Position numbers and translations under genes: made by a program. Shown piece after piece: positions 7,296 to 16,271 of a stretch of 29,871 nucleotides of DNA. The notes under the pieces are model-generated. The model was not told where the DNA came from, did no database searches, and worked only from the letters and a program-made list of their open reading frames with translations. The DNA is from an uncultured Leptotrichiaceae bacterium (GTDB lineage: Bacteria; Fusobacteriota; Fusobacteriia; Fusobacteriales; Leptotrichiaceae), in NCBI GenBank assembly GCA_938037005.1, contig CALHVR010000002.1:1-29871 (forward strand). The letters are read 5' to 3'. Position 1 is the stretch's first letter, and each line of letters begins with the position of its first letter.

Positions 7296-8375
7296 TTATT
7301 CAAACATCGCTTGTACAAATTCATTAACATCAAACTCTCGTAAATCTTCAATTCCTTCACCAACACCTATCAATTTTATAGGTTTTTTTAATTCTTCTGT
7401 AATCGGGAAAATAATCCCACCTTTTGCTGTCCCATCAAATTTTGTTAAAATTACACCTGATAAATCAACAATTTCATTAAATACTTTTGCTTGCTCAAGA
7501 CCATTTTGTCCCGTTGTACTGTCAATTACAAGTAATGTCTCAAATTCATCTTGTCCTGACTGTTGTCTTATGATTTTATTAATTTTTTCCAATTCGTTCA
7601 TTAAATCTCTTTTATTATGAAGTCTTCCCGCTGTATCAATAATAGCAATATCAAATCCTCTATTTCTAGCAGCACTCACTGTATCAAAAATTACTGCCGA
7701 AGGATCACTTCCATGAGATTGTTTAACGACCTCAACTCCTGTCTTTTTACCCCATTCCTCAATTTGCTCAATGGCAGCCGCTCTAAACGTATCACCAGCT
7801 CCAATTATTACTTTTTTACCTTGTTTTTTATACTTATTTGCCATTTTACCTATCGAAGTAGTTTTCCCTACTCCATTTACTCCAACAATTAAAATTATAT
7901 TTAATTTTCCATCTTCTATAACAATTTCTGTATTTTCTTTATGGTTTTCAACTAATTTTTCTTTTAATAACTCTTTTAATTCTTCATAAACTTCCTCTGA
8001 TGTCTTTAATTTTTTCTTACTTACTCTTTTTTCAAGTTCTTCAACTAATTTCATAGTCATATTCATTCCAATATCTGATTGAATTAATAATTCTTCTAAC
8101 TCTTCATACAATTCATCATCTATCACTTTACCTAATAAAAGCTCTTTCAATTTGCCAAAAAAACCTCTCTTTGGTGCAGCAAGTCTATCTTTCAGTGGTT
8201 TCGATTTATTTTCAACTTTTTCTATTTCAATTTTCTCTTCTTCTTTTTCTGTAAAATTTTCTACATTACTCTCAACTACAATATTTTCCAAACTTTTTTC
8301 AACTTTTTCAATTTCTTCTTTTTCAACTTCATCTTCTTTTTTCTTTCCAAATTTAAAAAAATTCTTAAATGCCAT
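7296..8375 (-). CDS. ftsY: Signal recognition particle receptor FtsY
   Basis: The SRP receptor GTPase that brings translating ribosomes to the membrane translocase. Residues 1-60 are a very acidic, lysine-glutamate-rich A domain that probably contacts the membrane. The helical N domain and GTPase G domain follow: P-loop G165-VNGVGKTT, DTFRAAAIEQ, DTAGRLHNK, and TKFDGTAKGG with GVGEGIEDL at the end. The ATG follows AAAGGGAT and overlaps the end of tsaB by 11 bp, so translation is probably coupled. It is the third gene of tsaE-tsaB-ftsY. Confidence 0.97.
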   Translation of the reverse strand: MAFKNFFKFGKKKEDEVEKEEIEKVEKSLENIVVESNVENFTEKEEEKIEIEKVENKSKPLKDRLAAPKRGFFGKLKELLLGKVIDDELYEELEELLIQSDIGMNMTMKLVEELEKRVSKKKLKTSEEVYEELKELLKEKLVENHKENTEIVIEDGKLNIILIVGVNGVGKTTSIGKMANKYKKQGKKVIIGAGDTFRAAAIEQIEEWGKKTGVEVVKQSHGSDPSAVIFDTVSAARNRGFDIAIIDTAGRLHNKRDLMNELEKINKIIRQQSGQDEFETLLVIDSTTGQNGLEQAKVFNEIVDLSGVILTKFDGTAKGGIIFPITEELKKPIKLIGVGEGIEDLREFDVNEFVQAMFE

Positions 8376-9084
8376 TTTCTTTATCCCTTTCTGCTTGTGA
8401 TTTTTCCAAATAATTCGGTTTTAATATAAACAAATCTACCTTTTTCAAAAAATTTAACTTATACATTTCATAAAATGTATTAGCATTTATCTTCATATTT
8501 TTTTTCTCTATAAATTTTACTTTATTCCCTAAATTTCCTACAATTTTTTCTGCGTAATTTAATCCTGCATCTCCAACAATATAATTTTTAAAAATTTTAT
8601 CTTTTTTTATTTCTTCAATTAAAACATCTAATTTCCCAACTTTTTGATTTCCAATTAATTCAAGCTTATTTTCTTTTACTTTTCTATATTTTCCATAATA
8701 AATTTTCTCTTTTCCTGAATCAATTAATGAATAAATTATATTATTTTCTTCAACTTCACTACTCTCATCTTTTATAACTTGATAAGCTAACGCATCTAAC
8801 TCATTCACTTCAAAAACTTTTACATTTTTGCTATAAAATAATCCTTTTACAACCGAAATTGCTATTCTTACACCTGTAAAAGAACCAGGCCCTACCGATA
8901 CAATTACATCTGTTATATCTTCTAATTTTTTATTACTTTTTTCTAATAATTCATTTATTTGTGCTAAAATTGTTGTAGAATGTGTTTTTGCAACTTCCTC
9001 TGTTATCTCACAAAGCAATTTATCATTTTCGTGTAATGATAATGAAGCTCTTTTAGTTGAAGTCGTTATCCCAAATGTCAACAT
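8365..9084 (-). CDS. tsaB: tRNA t6A synthesis protein TsaB
   Basis: A 239-residue ASKHA-fold partner of TsaD in making N6-threonylcarbamoyl-adenosine at position 37 of ANN-decoding tRNAs. It begins MLTFGITTSTKRASLSL and has the GPGSFTGVRIAISVVKGL segment typical of TsaB. The ATG at 9084 follows GGAGAGA at good spacing; a GTG five codons upstream overlaps that binding site and is less likely. Its start overlaps tsaE by 32 bp and its end overlaps ftsY. Confidence 0.93.
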   Translation of the reverse strand: MLTFGITTSTKRASLSLHENDKLLCEITEEVAKTHSTTILAQINELLEKSNKKLEDITDVIVSVGPGSFTGVRIAISVVKGLFYSKNVKVFEVNELDALAYQVIKDESSEVEENNIIYSLIDSGKEKIYYGKYRKVKENKLELIGNQKVGKLDVLIEEIKKDKIFKNYIVGDAGLNYAEKIVGNLGNKVKFIEKKNMKINANTFYEMYKLNFLKKVDLFILKPNYLEKSQAERDKENGI

Positions 9085-9520
9085 ATTTTCTCTCTCCACT
9101 TTCCATGTTATATATTGATACTAATCTCGTATTTTCATCATTATGCTTTATTTCTAAAAACATTGTATTTTCAGGCATTTCATCTATGATATTATTTGCC
9201 CATTCAACAATTACTATAGCATCTGTTTCTGAAATGTAATCACTAAATCCTATTTCATACACCTCTTCAGAATTTAAAATTCTATACACATCAAAATGAT
9301 AAATAGTTTTATCTCCCGAAATATATTCAATAACATATGTAAATGTTGGACTTTTTACATTTTCAGTCACATTATAATATTTACATATTTTTTTTGTTAA
9401 AGTTGTTTTTCCCGTTCCTAAATCTCCAATAAGCCCTAAAACTCCTCCATTTTCAAAACTTTTCGCTATTTTTAATGCAAGCTCATCTATTTCTTCAAAT
9501 GTCATTTTTTTATTTTTCAT
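9053..9520 (-). CDS. tsaE: tRNA t6A synthesis ATPase TsaE
   Basis: A 155-residue P-loop ATPase that works with TsaB and TsaD in t6A formation. The Walker A motif is GDLGTGKTTLTK (about residues 33-44). The family segments SPTFTYVIEY and FDVYRI follow, and VEWANNI is near the middle. The ATG lies nine bases after GGAG. As the first gene of the cluster it has a short upstream gap with a TGn-extended -10. Confidence 0.95.
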   Translation of the reverse strand: MKNKKMTFEEIDELALKIAKSFENGGVLGLIGDLGTGKTTLTKKICKYYNVTENVKSPTFTYVIEYISGDKTIYHFDVYRILNSEEVYEIGFSDYISETDAIVIVEWANNIIDEMPENTMFLEIKHNDENTRLVSIYNMESGERKYVDIWDNDFN

Positions 9521-9556
9521 TCATTTTCGCTCCAACAAAATAATTTCCTTAATATT

Positions 9557-9565
9557 ATTATATCA
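9557..9565 (-). promoter_or_regulatory. Extended -10 promoter of tsaE-tsaB-ftsY
   Basis: TGATATAAT on the - strand combines a perfect -10 (9557-9562) with an upstream TG. The -35 position falls inside the preceding terminator stem and has a poor match, as is tolerated by extended -10 promoters. Confidence 0.5.
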
Positions 9566-9571
9566 AAAAAA

Positions 9572-9610
9572 CAAAAAAATAACTAATCGTTTTTAAACAA
9601 TTAGCTATTC
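9572..9610 (-). terminator. Intrinsic terminator of the lipoprotein gene
   Basis: A 12-bp stem with two G-U wobbles (9578-9589 / 9598-9609), an 8-base loop and seven U residues on the - strand, ten bases past the stop codon. Confidence 0.85.
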
Positions 9611-9618
9611 TTTTCAAA

Positions 9619-10236
9619 TTATTCTACGTCAATATTATATTGTTCTTTCATTCTTTTTTTATACAATGCTTTTAAGAATGCTTGTACATCTTCTTTAGGT
9701 TCTAAATATCTTCTTCTTATTTCTTCTCTTTTTTGAGGTCTTGTATATTTAGCATATTTTGTATACTCTTCATTTGAAAAAACCTTTTTATTTGAATTAT
9801 CTTGATTTTTTTCTATTGTTTTTTCATACACATATTTATTCTCAGTATTTGCTGCATAATAATCAATTTCATCTACTTCAATTTCTGATCCTTCGACTCT
9901 TGACCCCGGAGTATCTAATCTACAAATTCTTTCATATTCTTTTGTTACCGGATCTATTTTAATAATAGGATGTCCATCTTTACCTAAACAATGTCTTGCT
10001 GGAGCATCATCAATTTTAGAATAAACAATAATTTCATTACTTTTATCCATTTCATTTATAAATTTTTCTTTATATTTTCTACCATTTTCATCTATTCTAG
10101 TATTAGCTCTACTATCCCTTGAAAACGGTACAATGTATGTTTTACCATTCACAGCTTGCATATCGCCTACTATTCCTGTAGAACATGAAACTGATAAAAC
10201 AGTTATTAATCCCATTAATAGTCCTATTTTTTTCAT
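9619..10236 (-). CDS. Lipoprotein of unknown function
   Basis: A 205-residue lipoprotein. The signal peptide begins MKKIGLLMGL and ends in the lipobox LSVSC, with the cysteine at residue 18 of the chosen start. The mature chain is hydrophilic and strongly charged, with a lysine/arginine-rich C-terminal third (RPQKREEIRRRYLEP). Two adjacent ATGs occur; the second (10236) is better spaced from AGGAGG. I recognise no domain. It has its own promoter and terminator, so neighbours give no functional clue. An envelope location is likely; anything further is unknown. Confidence 0.75.
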   Translation of the reverse strand: MKKIGLLMGLITVLSVSCSTGIVGDMQAVNGKTYIVPFSRDSRANTRIDENGRKYKEKFINEMDKSNEIIVYSKIDDAPARHCLGKDGHPIIKIDPVTKEYERICRLDTPGSRVEGSEIEVDEIDYYAANTENKYVYEKTIEKNQDNSNKKVFSNEEYTKYAKYTRPQKREEIRRRYLEPKEDVQAFLKALYKKRMKEQYNIDVE

Positions 10237-10278
10237 CATACCTCCTACAATATTTATCTTTCTCTTTTTTCTGTATTT

Positions 10279-10307
10279 ATTTTACTATACTTGTATACAA
10301 AAAGCAA
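10279..10307 (-). promoter_or_regulatory. Promoter of the lipoprotein gene with a palindrome in the spacer
   Basis: TTGCTT (10302-10307), a 17-bp spacer and TAAAAT (10279-10284) on the - strand. The spacer holds the perfect palindrome TTGTATACAA (10291-10300), a plausible operator. Confidence 0.45.
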
Positions 10308-10365
10308 GATTTTTTTATTTTTTCTTTTAAATTCCTTTGTTTTGTTTTTACTTTTTCTAATTTCA

Positions 10366-12495
10366 CTATATTATATTATGATTATTTTCTTCAAACGGAA
10401 TTACTTCAATCTCCATTTTATCATAACTTGCTCCAGTTACAATGACTTTAAGCGTATTTCCCATTGTAAAACTTTCATTCGTTTTCGTGTTTGTTATTTT
10501 AAAGTTTTCTTCATCATATATGAAATTATCTTGACTTGAGATCACATTATATACAACTTCGATATGATTTTCTAGTTCCATAAAAATTTTATTTTTATTC
10601 ATTCCACTAAGACGTGCAATAAATATTTGTCCAATTTTATCTTGCATATACTCAATTAATTTAATTTTTACACTATCTTCCTCTAATTTGTCTGCCACTC
10701 TTTCAGTTTTAGAAATTATCGAAGAAACAATATCAAGATTGGCTCCATATTTACTTTTTTCTTTGTCATTCATATATTTTTCAATACTTTTTCCTAACAT
10801 TCTATGTACAACTAAGTCTGCATATCTTCTTATTGGAGATGTAAAATGTAAATAAAATTTTGAAGCTAAACCGAAATGTCCTAAATTTTTATTTGCATAT
10901 CTAGCTCTTTGCATTGCTCTTAAAATTAATTTATGTATTAAATATCCTTCCGGAAGCCCAGTAGTTTTATCAATTATTTGCTGAAACTTCCCGGGATGAA
11001 TATCGTCTAATCCCTTTAAAAAATATCCAAATTTTATTAATGATTCGTTTAATGCTTGAATTTTAGCTTTATCTGGGTCTTCGTGAACTCTATAAATCGC
11101 CGGAATTTCTTCCCAGTGTAATTTATCTGCTACTACTTCATTTGCTGTAACCATAAAATCTTCTATTAATCGTTCTGCTTCTCCTCTTGAACGTAGCTCT
11201 ATATCTTTTACTATTTTATTGCTATCAAGTATAACTTTTATTTCAGGAAGCTCAAAGTCTATACTCCCACGACGTTTTTTGCCTTCTCTTATTAAGTGTG
11301 ACAGTTCTAACATTTGATGTAACATTGATACAATCTCTGAATATTTATCAATTAATTCAATATTACTGTCAAAAATTTCATTTACATCATTATATGTCAT
11401 TCTATATTTTGATTTTATTACAGACTTATAAAAATCATTCCCTATAATTTTACCATTATTGTCAAAATCAATTTCAACCGTAAAGGTCAATTTATCTTCA
11501 TTTGGATTTAACGAACACAAATTATTTGATAATTTTTTAGGAAGCATTGGAATCACTCTATCTACCAAATATATTGAATTTCCACGCTTTAACGCTTCAC
11601 CATCTAACTCTGTATTTTCTTTAACATAATAAGAAACATCGGCAATACTTACTAACAATTTATACCCATTTTCTGTCTTCTCAACATAAACTGCGTCATC
11701 CAAATCTTTTGCATCTTTTCCATCTATCGTAATTATATTTAAATGCCTTAAATCTCGCCGTTTTTCTATTTCATCAAAAATATTCTCACTTATTTTCTCA
11801 ACTTCACTAATTACTTCTCTTGAAAATTTTTCATTAATTCCCTGATTAATTAAAAGCCCTGAAATTAAAGCTTCTGTATCTTCTGGATCACCTAAGATAC
11901 TAATAATTTTACCTTCTGGTTTTCTTTTTTCATCTCCCCAAAAATCAACTTTTACTGCTACCAAATCTCCTGTCCTAGCTCCATTTATTAATTTTTTGGG
12001 GATATAAATGTCTTTTGGACTATTTCTTGGTTTCACAAATCCAAAACTTATATTATGTTCAAAAATTCCAACAATAACATCTTTGTTTCTATTTACAACT
12101 TTATAAACTTCACCTTCACGCTTTCGTCCATTATTTGTCGTATTTTCTTTTAAAATTCTAACTAAAACAGTATCTCCATCCATCGCAGTATTCAAATAAG
12201 GTCTTGGTATAAATACACTGTCTTCTCCAGGAATATCTAAAAATCCAAAACTTCCTGTTGCTATTGAAATTTCTCCTTTTAAAAGCCCTGCCTTTTCTGG
12301 CAATGTATATCTTCCATTCCTAAGTCTATAAATTTCTCCTTGTTCTTCCCAAGCATCTATAACTTGTCTATAAAGCTTTTTCTTTTTACTTCCCCATTCC
12401 ATTAACTGTAATATTTCTTGAAAAGTAAAGTCGTATTCTTCTAATACTTGTTTTAGATAACTTAAATCATCCATCTTTTCTTTTTTATCTCTCAT
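10366..12495 (-). CDS. rnr: Ribonuclease R
   Basis: A 709-residue processive 3'-5' exoribonuclease that degrades structured RNA. Order of domains: N-terminal winged helix (about 10-65), cold-shock RNA-binding domains (about 70-200), the RNB catalytic domain with metal-binding aspartates in D258-GKDAKDLDD, and a C-terminal S1 domain (about 620-700). The ATG follows GAGGGAG. It is the last gene of yajC - amidase - GerMN protein - yqeK - rnr, 18 bp after yqeK. No clear terminator hairpin is visible after it. Confidence 0.96.
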   Translation of the reverse strand: MRDKKEKMDDLSYLKQVLEEYDFTFQEILQLMEWGSKKKKLYRQVIDAWEEQGEIYRLRNGRYTLPEKAGLLKGEISIATGSFGFLDIPGEDSVFIPRPYLNTAMDGDTVLVRILKENTTNNGRKREGEVYKVVNRNKDVIVGIFEHNISFGFVKPRNSPKDIYIPKKLINGARTGDLVAVKVDFWGDEKRKPEGKIISILGDPEDTEALISGLLINQGINEKFSREVISEVEKISENIFDEIEKRRDLRHLNIITIDGKDAKDLDDAVYVEKTENGYKLLVSIADVSYYVKENTELDGEALKRGNSIYLVDRVIPMLPKKLSNNLCSLNPNEDKLTFTVEIDFDNNGKIIGNDFYKSVIKSKYRMTYNDVNEIFDSNIELIDKYSEIVSMLHQMLELSHLIREGKKRRGSIDFELPEIKVILDSNKIVKDIELRSRGEAERLIEDFMVTANEVVADKLHWEEIPAIYRVHEDPDKAKIQALNESLIKFGYFLKGLDDIHPGKFQQIIDKTTGLPEGYLIHKLILRAMQRARYANKNLGHFGLASKFYLHFTSPIRRYADLVVHRMLGKSIEKYMNDKEKSKYGANLDIVSSIISKTERVADKLEEDSVKIKLIEYMQDKIGQIFIARLSGMNKNKIFMELENHIEVVYNVISSQDNFIYDEENFKITNTKTNESFTMGNTLKVIVTGASYDKMEIEVIPFEENNHNII

Positions 12496-12513
12496 TTTTT
12501 CTCCCTCAATCTT

Positions 12514-13095
12514 TTACTTTTTTGAAATTAAAGAGTTTCTAAACAAGATTATATTTGGATGGATAATCGTATCTTTCGATATTAAATATTTTAACTTCTC
12601 ATCTATTTCAAATTTTATCGCTTCATCTAAATTAGTTTTAGCTAACTCTCTTGCTATGTCTACTCCTTCCCACATTCTTGCAGATTCAATAGCATCAGCT
12701 AAATATACAATTTTCGACAATGTTGTCATATTTTCTTTACCTATCGTATGATATTTTACACCATCTAAAATTTCTTCATCTTCTATACCGAATAATTCAA
12801 AATTTTCTCTTATAAACTCTGCTCCTGCAAATCCATGTAATATCGCAGTAGACTTTGATTGTTCATTTTGAACTTCCGGATATTTATCTTTTATTAATTG
12901 AATCATTTTTTCTAACTCAAAAAATTTTGCTACATCATGTAACCACGCACTTACAACTACTCTTTCTACTTCTTTGGGCAAATGTTTTTCAGCCAGTTCC
13001 TTTGCACAATTTGCAACTCTTTCTACGTGATTATATCTTTTTTCATCTAAATACTTTCTCACATTTCTTTTTATATTTTCTATATTCATACTCAT
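12514..13095 (-). CDS. yqeK: HD-domain diadenosine tetraphosphatase YqeK
   Basis: A 193-residue HD-fold metal-dependent hydrolase. The residues H23 (NHVERV), HD in SAWLHDVAK (about 53-54), and later HGFAGAEF and YHTIGKENM match the YqeK family, which cleaves Ap4A symmetrically to two ADP. The ATG follows AAAGGA. It lies 17 bp after the GerMN gene and 18 bp before rnr. In many Firmicutes yqeK sits with nadD and rsfS; neither is seen here. Confidence 0.88.
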   Translation of the reverse strand: MSMNIENIKRNVRKYLDEKRYNHVERVANCAKELAEKHLPKEVERVVVSAWLHDVAKFFELEKMIQLIKDKYPEVQNEQSKSTAILHGFAGAEFIRENFELFGIEDEEILDGVKYHTIGKENMTTLSKIVYLADAIESARMWEGVDIARELAKTNLDEAIKFEIDEKLKYLISKDTIIHPNIILFRNSLISKK

Positions 13096-13112
13096 TTTTA
13101 TTCCTTTTAATC

Positions 13113-13646
13113 CTATTGTACTACTGCATCTCCATCTATTTGAATTTGCACATTTTGCACGCTTTTTTCATATAATTTCACTGTATCAACTATGCTTTTT
13201 ACAAATCCCTCATAAAATGTTTTATTATTTTTTACTTCCAAAAATTCTGAATTTAATTTTATTATCATCGTTTTTTGATTTTCTACATCTAAAGTGTACG
13301 CACTTAAAAATTTCATTTTCTCATCTAACCCCATTGTTTTTTTTATTATTTCAGAAATATAATCTCCTTCTAATAAAGTTTTTTTCTTTGGAATTTCCAC
13401 TTCAGTTTCGTCAATCATATTTGTTTGAGAATTATAAACAAAAATTTTAAGATTTTCTTTTTTTTCTTCTGAAATAATATTTTTAGATAAACTAGGATCA
13501 ACAACTACCTCTATTTTACTAGAATGATTTTTATCATGAATATTTATTCCTATCATGATTAAAGATACTCCTGCTAAAAGTATAATCCATCTATTTTTTT
13601 CAAAAAAACTTTTTTTTATCATTTCAGTTTTATCGTTATTTCCCAT
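13113..13646 (-). CDS. Membrane-anchored GerMN-domain protein
   Basis: A 177-residue protein with one N-terminal transmembrane helix (about residues 20-37, WIILLAGVSLIMIGINI) and an extracytoplasmic domain. The C-terminal 110 residues have the layout of the GerMN domain: an initial strand KIFVYNSQTN, a middle AYTLDVENQKTMIIKLNSEF, and a closing VQIQIDGDAV. GerMN was named from the spore germination protein GerM but also occurs in non-sporulating bacteria in cell-wall settings. Here it directly follows a peptidoglycan amidase gene (13 bp gap), so an envelope role is likely. The family match is by eye. Confidence 0.65.
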   Translation of the reverse strand: MGNNDKTEMIKKSFFEKNRWIILLAGVSLIMIGINIHDKNHSSKIEVVVDPSLSKNIISEEKKENLKIFVYNSQTNMIDETEVEIPKKKTLLEGDYISEIIKKTMGLDEKMKFLSAYTLDVENQKTMIIKLNSEFLEVKNNKTFYEGFVKSIVDTVKLYEKSVQNVQIQIDGDAVVQ

Positions 13647-13659
13647 ATTCTAACTCCTA

Positions 13660-14691
13660 TTATTCAAAGTTTTTTCTTATCGCATCGGCTATTCCTCTTA
13701 CTAATTTCTCTTGCCCTGATTCAGAAATATAATTAGAAACATCCGCATAGTTTGAAATAAACCCTATTTCTACTAACACTGCTGCTGAATGCGTCCCACG
13801 AAGAACAGCAAAATTTGCTCCTAAAACTCCTCTATCTCTAAGTCCAAAATTATTTACAATACTATTCAAAATATCTCTTCCTACTGCTGCACTCTGTCTT
13901 TGATTTATTTGATATATAATGTCATTAACTAAATAATCAGAATATTCCGTATTTACAGATTTATCTACACTATTTTCAAATTTTGCTACTTCTGCTGCAT
14001 ATGATGATGGATTTTTAGAATAATAAAATACTTCAACTCCAGTTGCCGTCACATTTGGTCCTGAATTTAAGTGTATACTTATAAAAAAATCAGAATTATT
14101 TCTATTTGCTATTTCAGCTCTTTCTTGAAGTGGTATAAAAACATCTGTTGATCTTGTCATAATTACTTTGAAATCATCTCTTAAATTCTCTGCCAATTTT
14201 TTTGAAACAGCTAATGCAATATCTTTTTCTCTATATCCATTACCGATAGCTCCTGTATCTTTCCCTCCATGCCCCGGATCTATAACTATTGTATATTTCT
14301 TTTTGGGTACCGACGGAATAACAACAACAGGTTGTTTTTTCCCTGTAAACGTAACTTGAGTTTCTTTGTTTTGATTTAAAACTTTATATTCTATACCTTC
14401 TTTTAAGTAAAAAGTTATATTTGTAAAACCTGCAATTTCTGTTACACTAACTTTTTCTAAATACTCATCATTTAGATTAAAATTTTGAGGCACATCTTTT
14501 TTTAATTTTAAGTTTTGATAACTTAATTCTATAATATTTTGATTTTTATTATAAGTTATCGTAGGAATTATTTTTTTATTTTCTCTAAATGTCGTTCTAA
14601 AAACTCCATTTCTATATGTTATATTTTCTAATGTTTCCGAAAATAATAAAACTCCTAAAAATATAAAAAGAAAGATTAATATTTTCCTCAT
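13660..14691 (-). CDS. N-acetylmuramoyl-L-alanine amidase (Amidase_3)
   Basis: A 343-residue exported cell-wall hydrolase. It has a signal peptide (residues 1-18), an AMIN-like beta domain (about 20-125), and a zinc-dependent Amidase_3 domain (about 133-343). Zinc ligands and catalytic residues are visible: H in IDPGHGGKD, E in YREKDIA, H in ISIHLNS, and the catalytic E in VEIGFISN. These enzymes cut the bond between MurNAc and the peptide stem, typically for daughter-cell separation. The ATG follows AGGAGG. It is the second gene of the yajC-to-rnr operon. Confidence 0.93.
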   Translation of the reverse strand: MRKILIFLFIFLGVLLFSETLENITYRNGVFRTTFRENKKIIPTITYNKNQNIIELSYQNLKLKKDVPQNFNLNDEYLEKVSVTEIAGFTNITFYLKEGIEYKVLNQNKETQVTFTGKKQPVVVIPSVPKKKYTIVIDPGHGGKDTGAIGNGYREKDIALAVSKKLAENLRDDFKVIMTRSTDVFIPLQERAEIANRNNSDFFISIHLNSGPNVTATGVEVFYYSKNPSSYAAEVAKFENSVDKSVNTEYSDYLVNDIIYQINQRQSAAVGRDILNSIVNNFGLRDRGVLGANFAVLRGTHSAAVLVEIGFISNYADVSNYISESGQEKLVRGIADAIRKNFE

Positions 14692-14718
14692 TTTTCCTCC
14701 TAAATTTTCAACTTTTTA

Positions 14719-14976
14719 CTACTTTATAATTTCAGAAATTGCTGATTTTAAAACAGTTAATCTCACTGATTTATCTACTTTTATTTCAACTGAATCTGTT
14801 AAAACATTAGTAATTTCTCCTTTAATCCCTCCAATTGTTACAACTTTAACTCCCGCTTTAAAAGAATTTATCATTTCTTCTTGTTTTTTCTTTCTTTTTT
14901 TATTTGATAAAATTGAAGGTACTAACATTATCGCTATAATCACCACATAAAATATTATTAATTGAATTCCATTCAT
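14719..14976 (-). CDS. yajC: Preprotein translocase accessory subunit YajC
   Basis: An 85-residue single-pass membrane protein of the SecDF-YajC complex. It has an N-terminal transmembrane helix (IIFYVVIIAIMLVPSIL), a basic patch NKKRKKKQEEM, and the YajC core FKAGVKVVTIGGIKGEI. The ATG at 14976 lies nine bases after GAGGAG; an ATG three codons earlier is too close. secD and secF are not adjacent in this window. It starts the operon that runs through to rnr. Confidence 0.93.
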   Translation of the reverse strand: MNGIQLIIFYVVIIAIMLVPSILSNKKRKKKQEEMINSFKAGVKVVTIGGIKGEITNVLTDSVEIKVDKSVRLTVLKSAISEIIK

Positions 14977-15011
14977 TTTTTTCATCTCCTCTTATTTTAC
15001 ATTTTCTTTAC

Positions 15012-15040
15012 ATTATATCATATTTTTATTATTTTTACAA
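15012..15040 (-). promoter_or_regulatory. Promoter of the yajC-to-rnr operon
   Basis: TTGTAA (15035-15040), a 17-bp spacer ending in TGA, and a perfect TATAAT (15012-15017) on the - strand. The -35 element overlaps the U run of the nagA terminator. Confidence 0.65.
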
Positions 15041-15072
15041 AAAAAGGAGAAAATTTTTCTTCATTTTTCTCC
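15039..15072 (-). terminator. Intrinsic terminator of nagB-nagA
   Basis: An 8-bp stem GGAGAAAA (15046-15053) / TTTTCTCC (15065-15072) followed on the - strand by seven U residues. Confidence 0.8.
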
Positions 15073-15110
15073 CATTTTTTCTAATTTAATCTTTATTCTC
15101 TAAAGTAATT

Positions 15111-16259
15111 TTAATATAATTTTAATTGCCCCTTAGCTACTGTTCCTTTTACTTTATATTTTTCATCAAAGAATGTTAAATCTGCCACATACCCTTCTTT
15201 TATGTATCCATATCTGTCCTCAACTGAAATTGCTTTTGCTGGTAACGAAGTCGCCATTTTTAATGCTTCCTCTATTGTTAAATGAACTTTTTTTACTAAA
15301 TTTTCTATTCCTTCAATCATAACAAGTGCTGATCCTCCTAATGTTCCTTCAGCTGACTGACATTTTTTATCTTTATAAAACACACGATTTCCTTCAAACA
15401 TAAATTCTGTCATTGTATCTATTCCAGCTGGAGATACTGCATCTGTCACTAAATAAAGTCTATCTTTCATTATTTTTTTTGCAATTTCCACTGCAGAAAA
15501 TGTCATATGATATCCATCAACAATTATTCCTGCCATAACTTTATCATCATTCATTACAAATCCTACAGCTCCGGGATTTCTTGATTGTAATTGGCTCATT
15601 GCATTATACAAATGTGTCGCTCCATCAAAATATTCTTTTTTCTCAACACATTCATCATAATTTGCATTTGTATGCCCCATATTAAGTTTTATTCCACTTT
15701 GTCTTAATTTTTTCAAATGTTCAACTTTCCCTTTTTCTGGTGCGATAGTCATAATTTTTGTTACATCATATCCTGCATCTGCAATTTTGTCTATAATTTC
15801 ATCTGATAGAATTCTAACATATTCCGGTCTATGTATTCCTTTTTTTTCTAAACTAATATAAGGTCCTTCTATATGTAATCCCAACACTCCAATTTGTTCT
15901 TTATCTTTCATATTTTTTATTAAATTTAGTGCTTCTTCTATTTTTTCATCTGGTGATGTTATAAGTGTCGGTAAAAACGAAGTACATCCATATTTTTTAT
16001 TTGTTTCGTTCATAATTTCCAACGTTTCACGAGTTATCGCATCATTAAATAACACTCCACCACAACCATTTAATTGTAAATCAATAAATCCGGGAGATAA
16101 AATTTTCCCTTCTAAATCTACAATTTTTTCATCTTTCAAAATTTCATCTGTTAATTCACTTTCGCACAATATTTTTTTTATTTTATCATTTTCTAAAACA
16201 ACAACTGTTTCTTTTATAAATTTTTCTCCATCAAAAATTTTAGCATTTTTTAAAATCAT
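15111..16259 (-). CDS. nagA: N-acetylglucosamine-6-phosphate deacetylase
   Basis: A 382-residue amidohydrolase that removes acetate from GlcNAc-6-phosphate. Metal and substrate residues are visible in LHIEGPYI, MGHTNANYD, DGATHLYNAMSQ and the catalytic D in VTDAVSPAG. GFIDLQLNGCGG is the first strand, where the amidohydrolase HxH is replaced, as usual in NagA. The ATG follows AAGAGGT. It lies 12 bp after nagB, so the pair is cotranscribed. Confidence 0.96.
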   Translation of the reverse strand: MILKNAKIFDGEKFIKETVVVLENDKIKKILCESELTDEILKDEKIVDLEGKILSPGFIDLQLNGCGGVLFNDAITRETLEIMNETNKKYGCTSFLPTLITSPDEKIEEALNLIKNMKDKEQIGVLGLHIEGPYISLEKKGIHRPEYVRILSDEIIDKIADAGYDVTKIMTIAPEKGKVEHLKKLRQSGIKLNMGHTNANYDECVEKKEYFDGATHLYNAMSQLQSRNPGAVGFVMNDDKVMAGIIVDGYHMTFSAVEIAKKIMKDRLYLVTDAVSPAGIDTMTEFMFEGNRVFYKDKKCQSAEGTLGGSALVMIEGIENLVKKVHLTIEEALKMATSLPAKAISVEDRYGYIKEGYVADLTFFDEKYKVKGTVAKGQLKLY

Positions 16260-16271
16260 TTTAATTACCTC

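Noticed and set aside
13113..13646. True sporulation gene
   Set aside because: Only the domain type recalls GerM. No other sporulation gene is present, and the setting is a cell-wall and RNA-processing operon.
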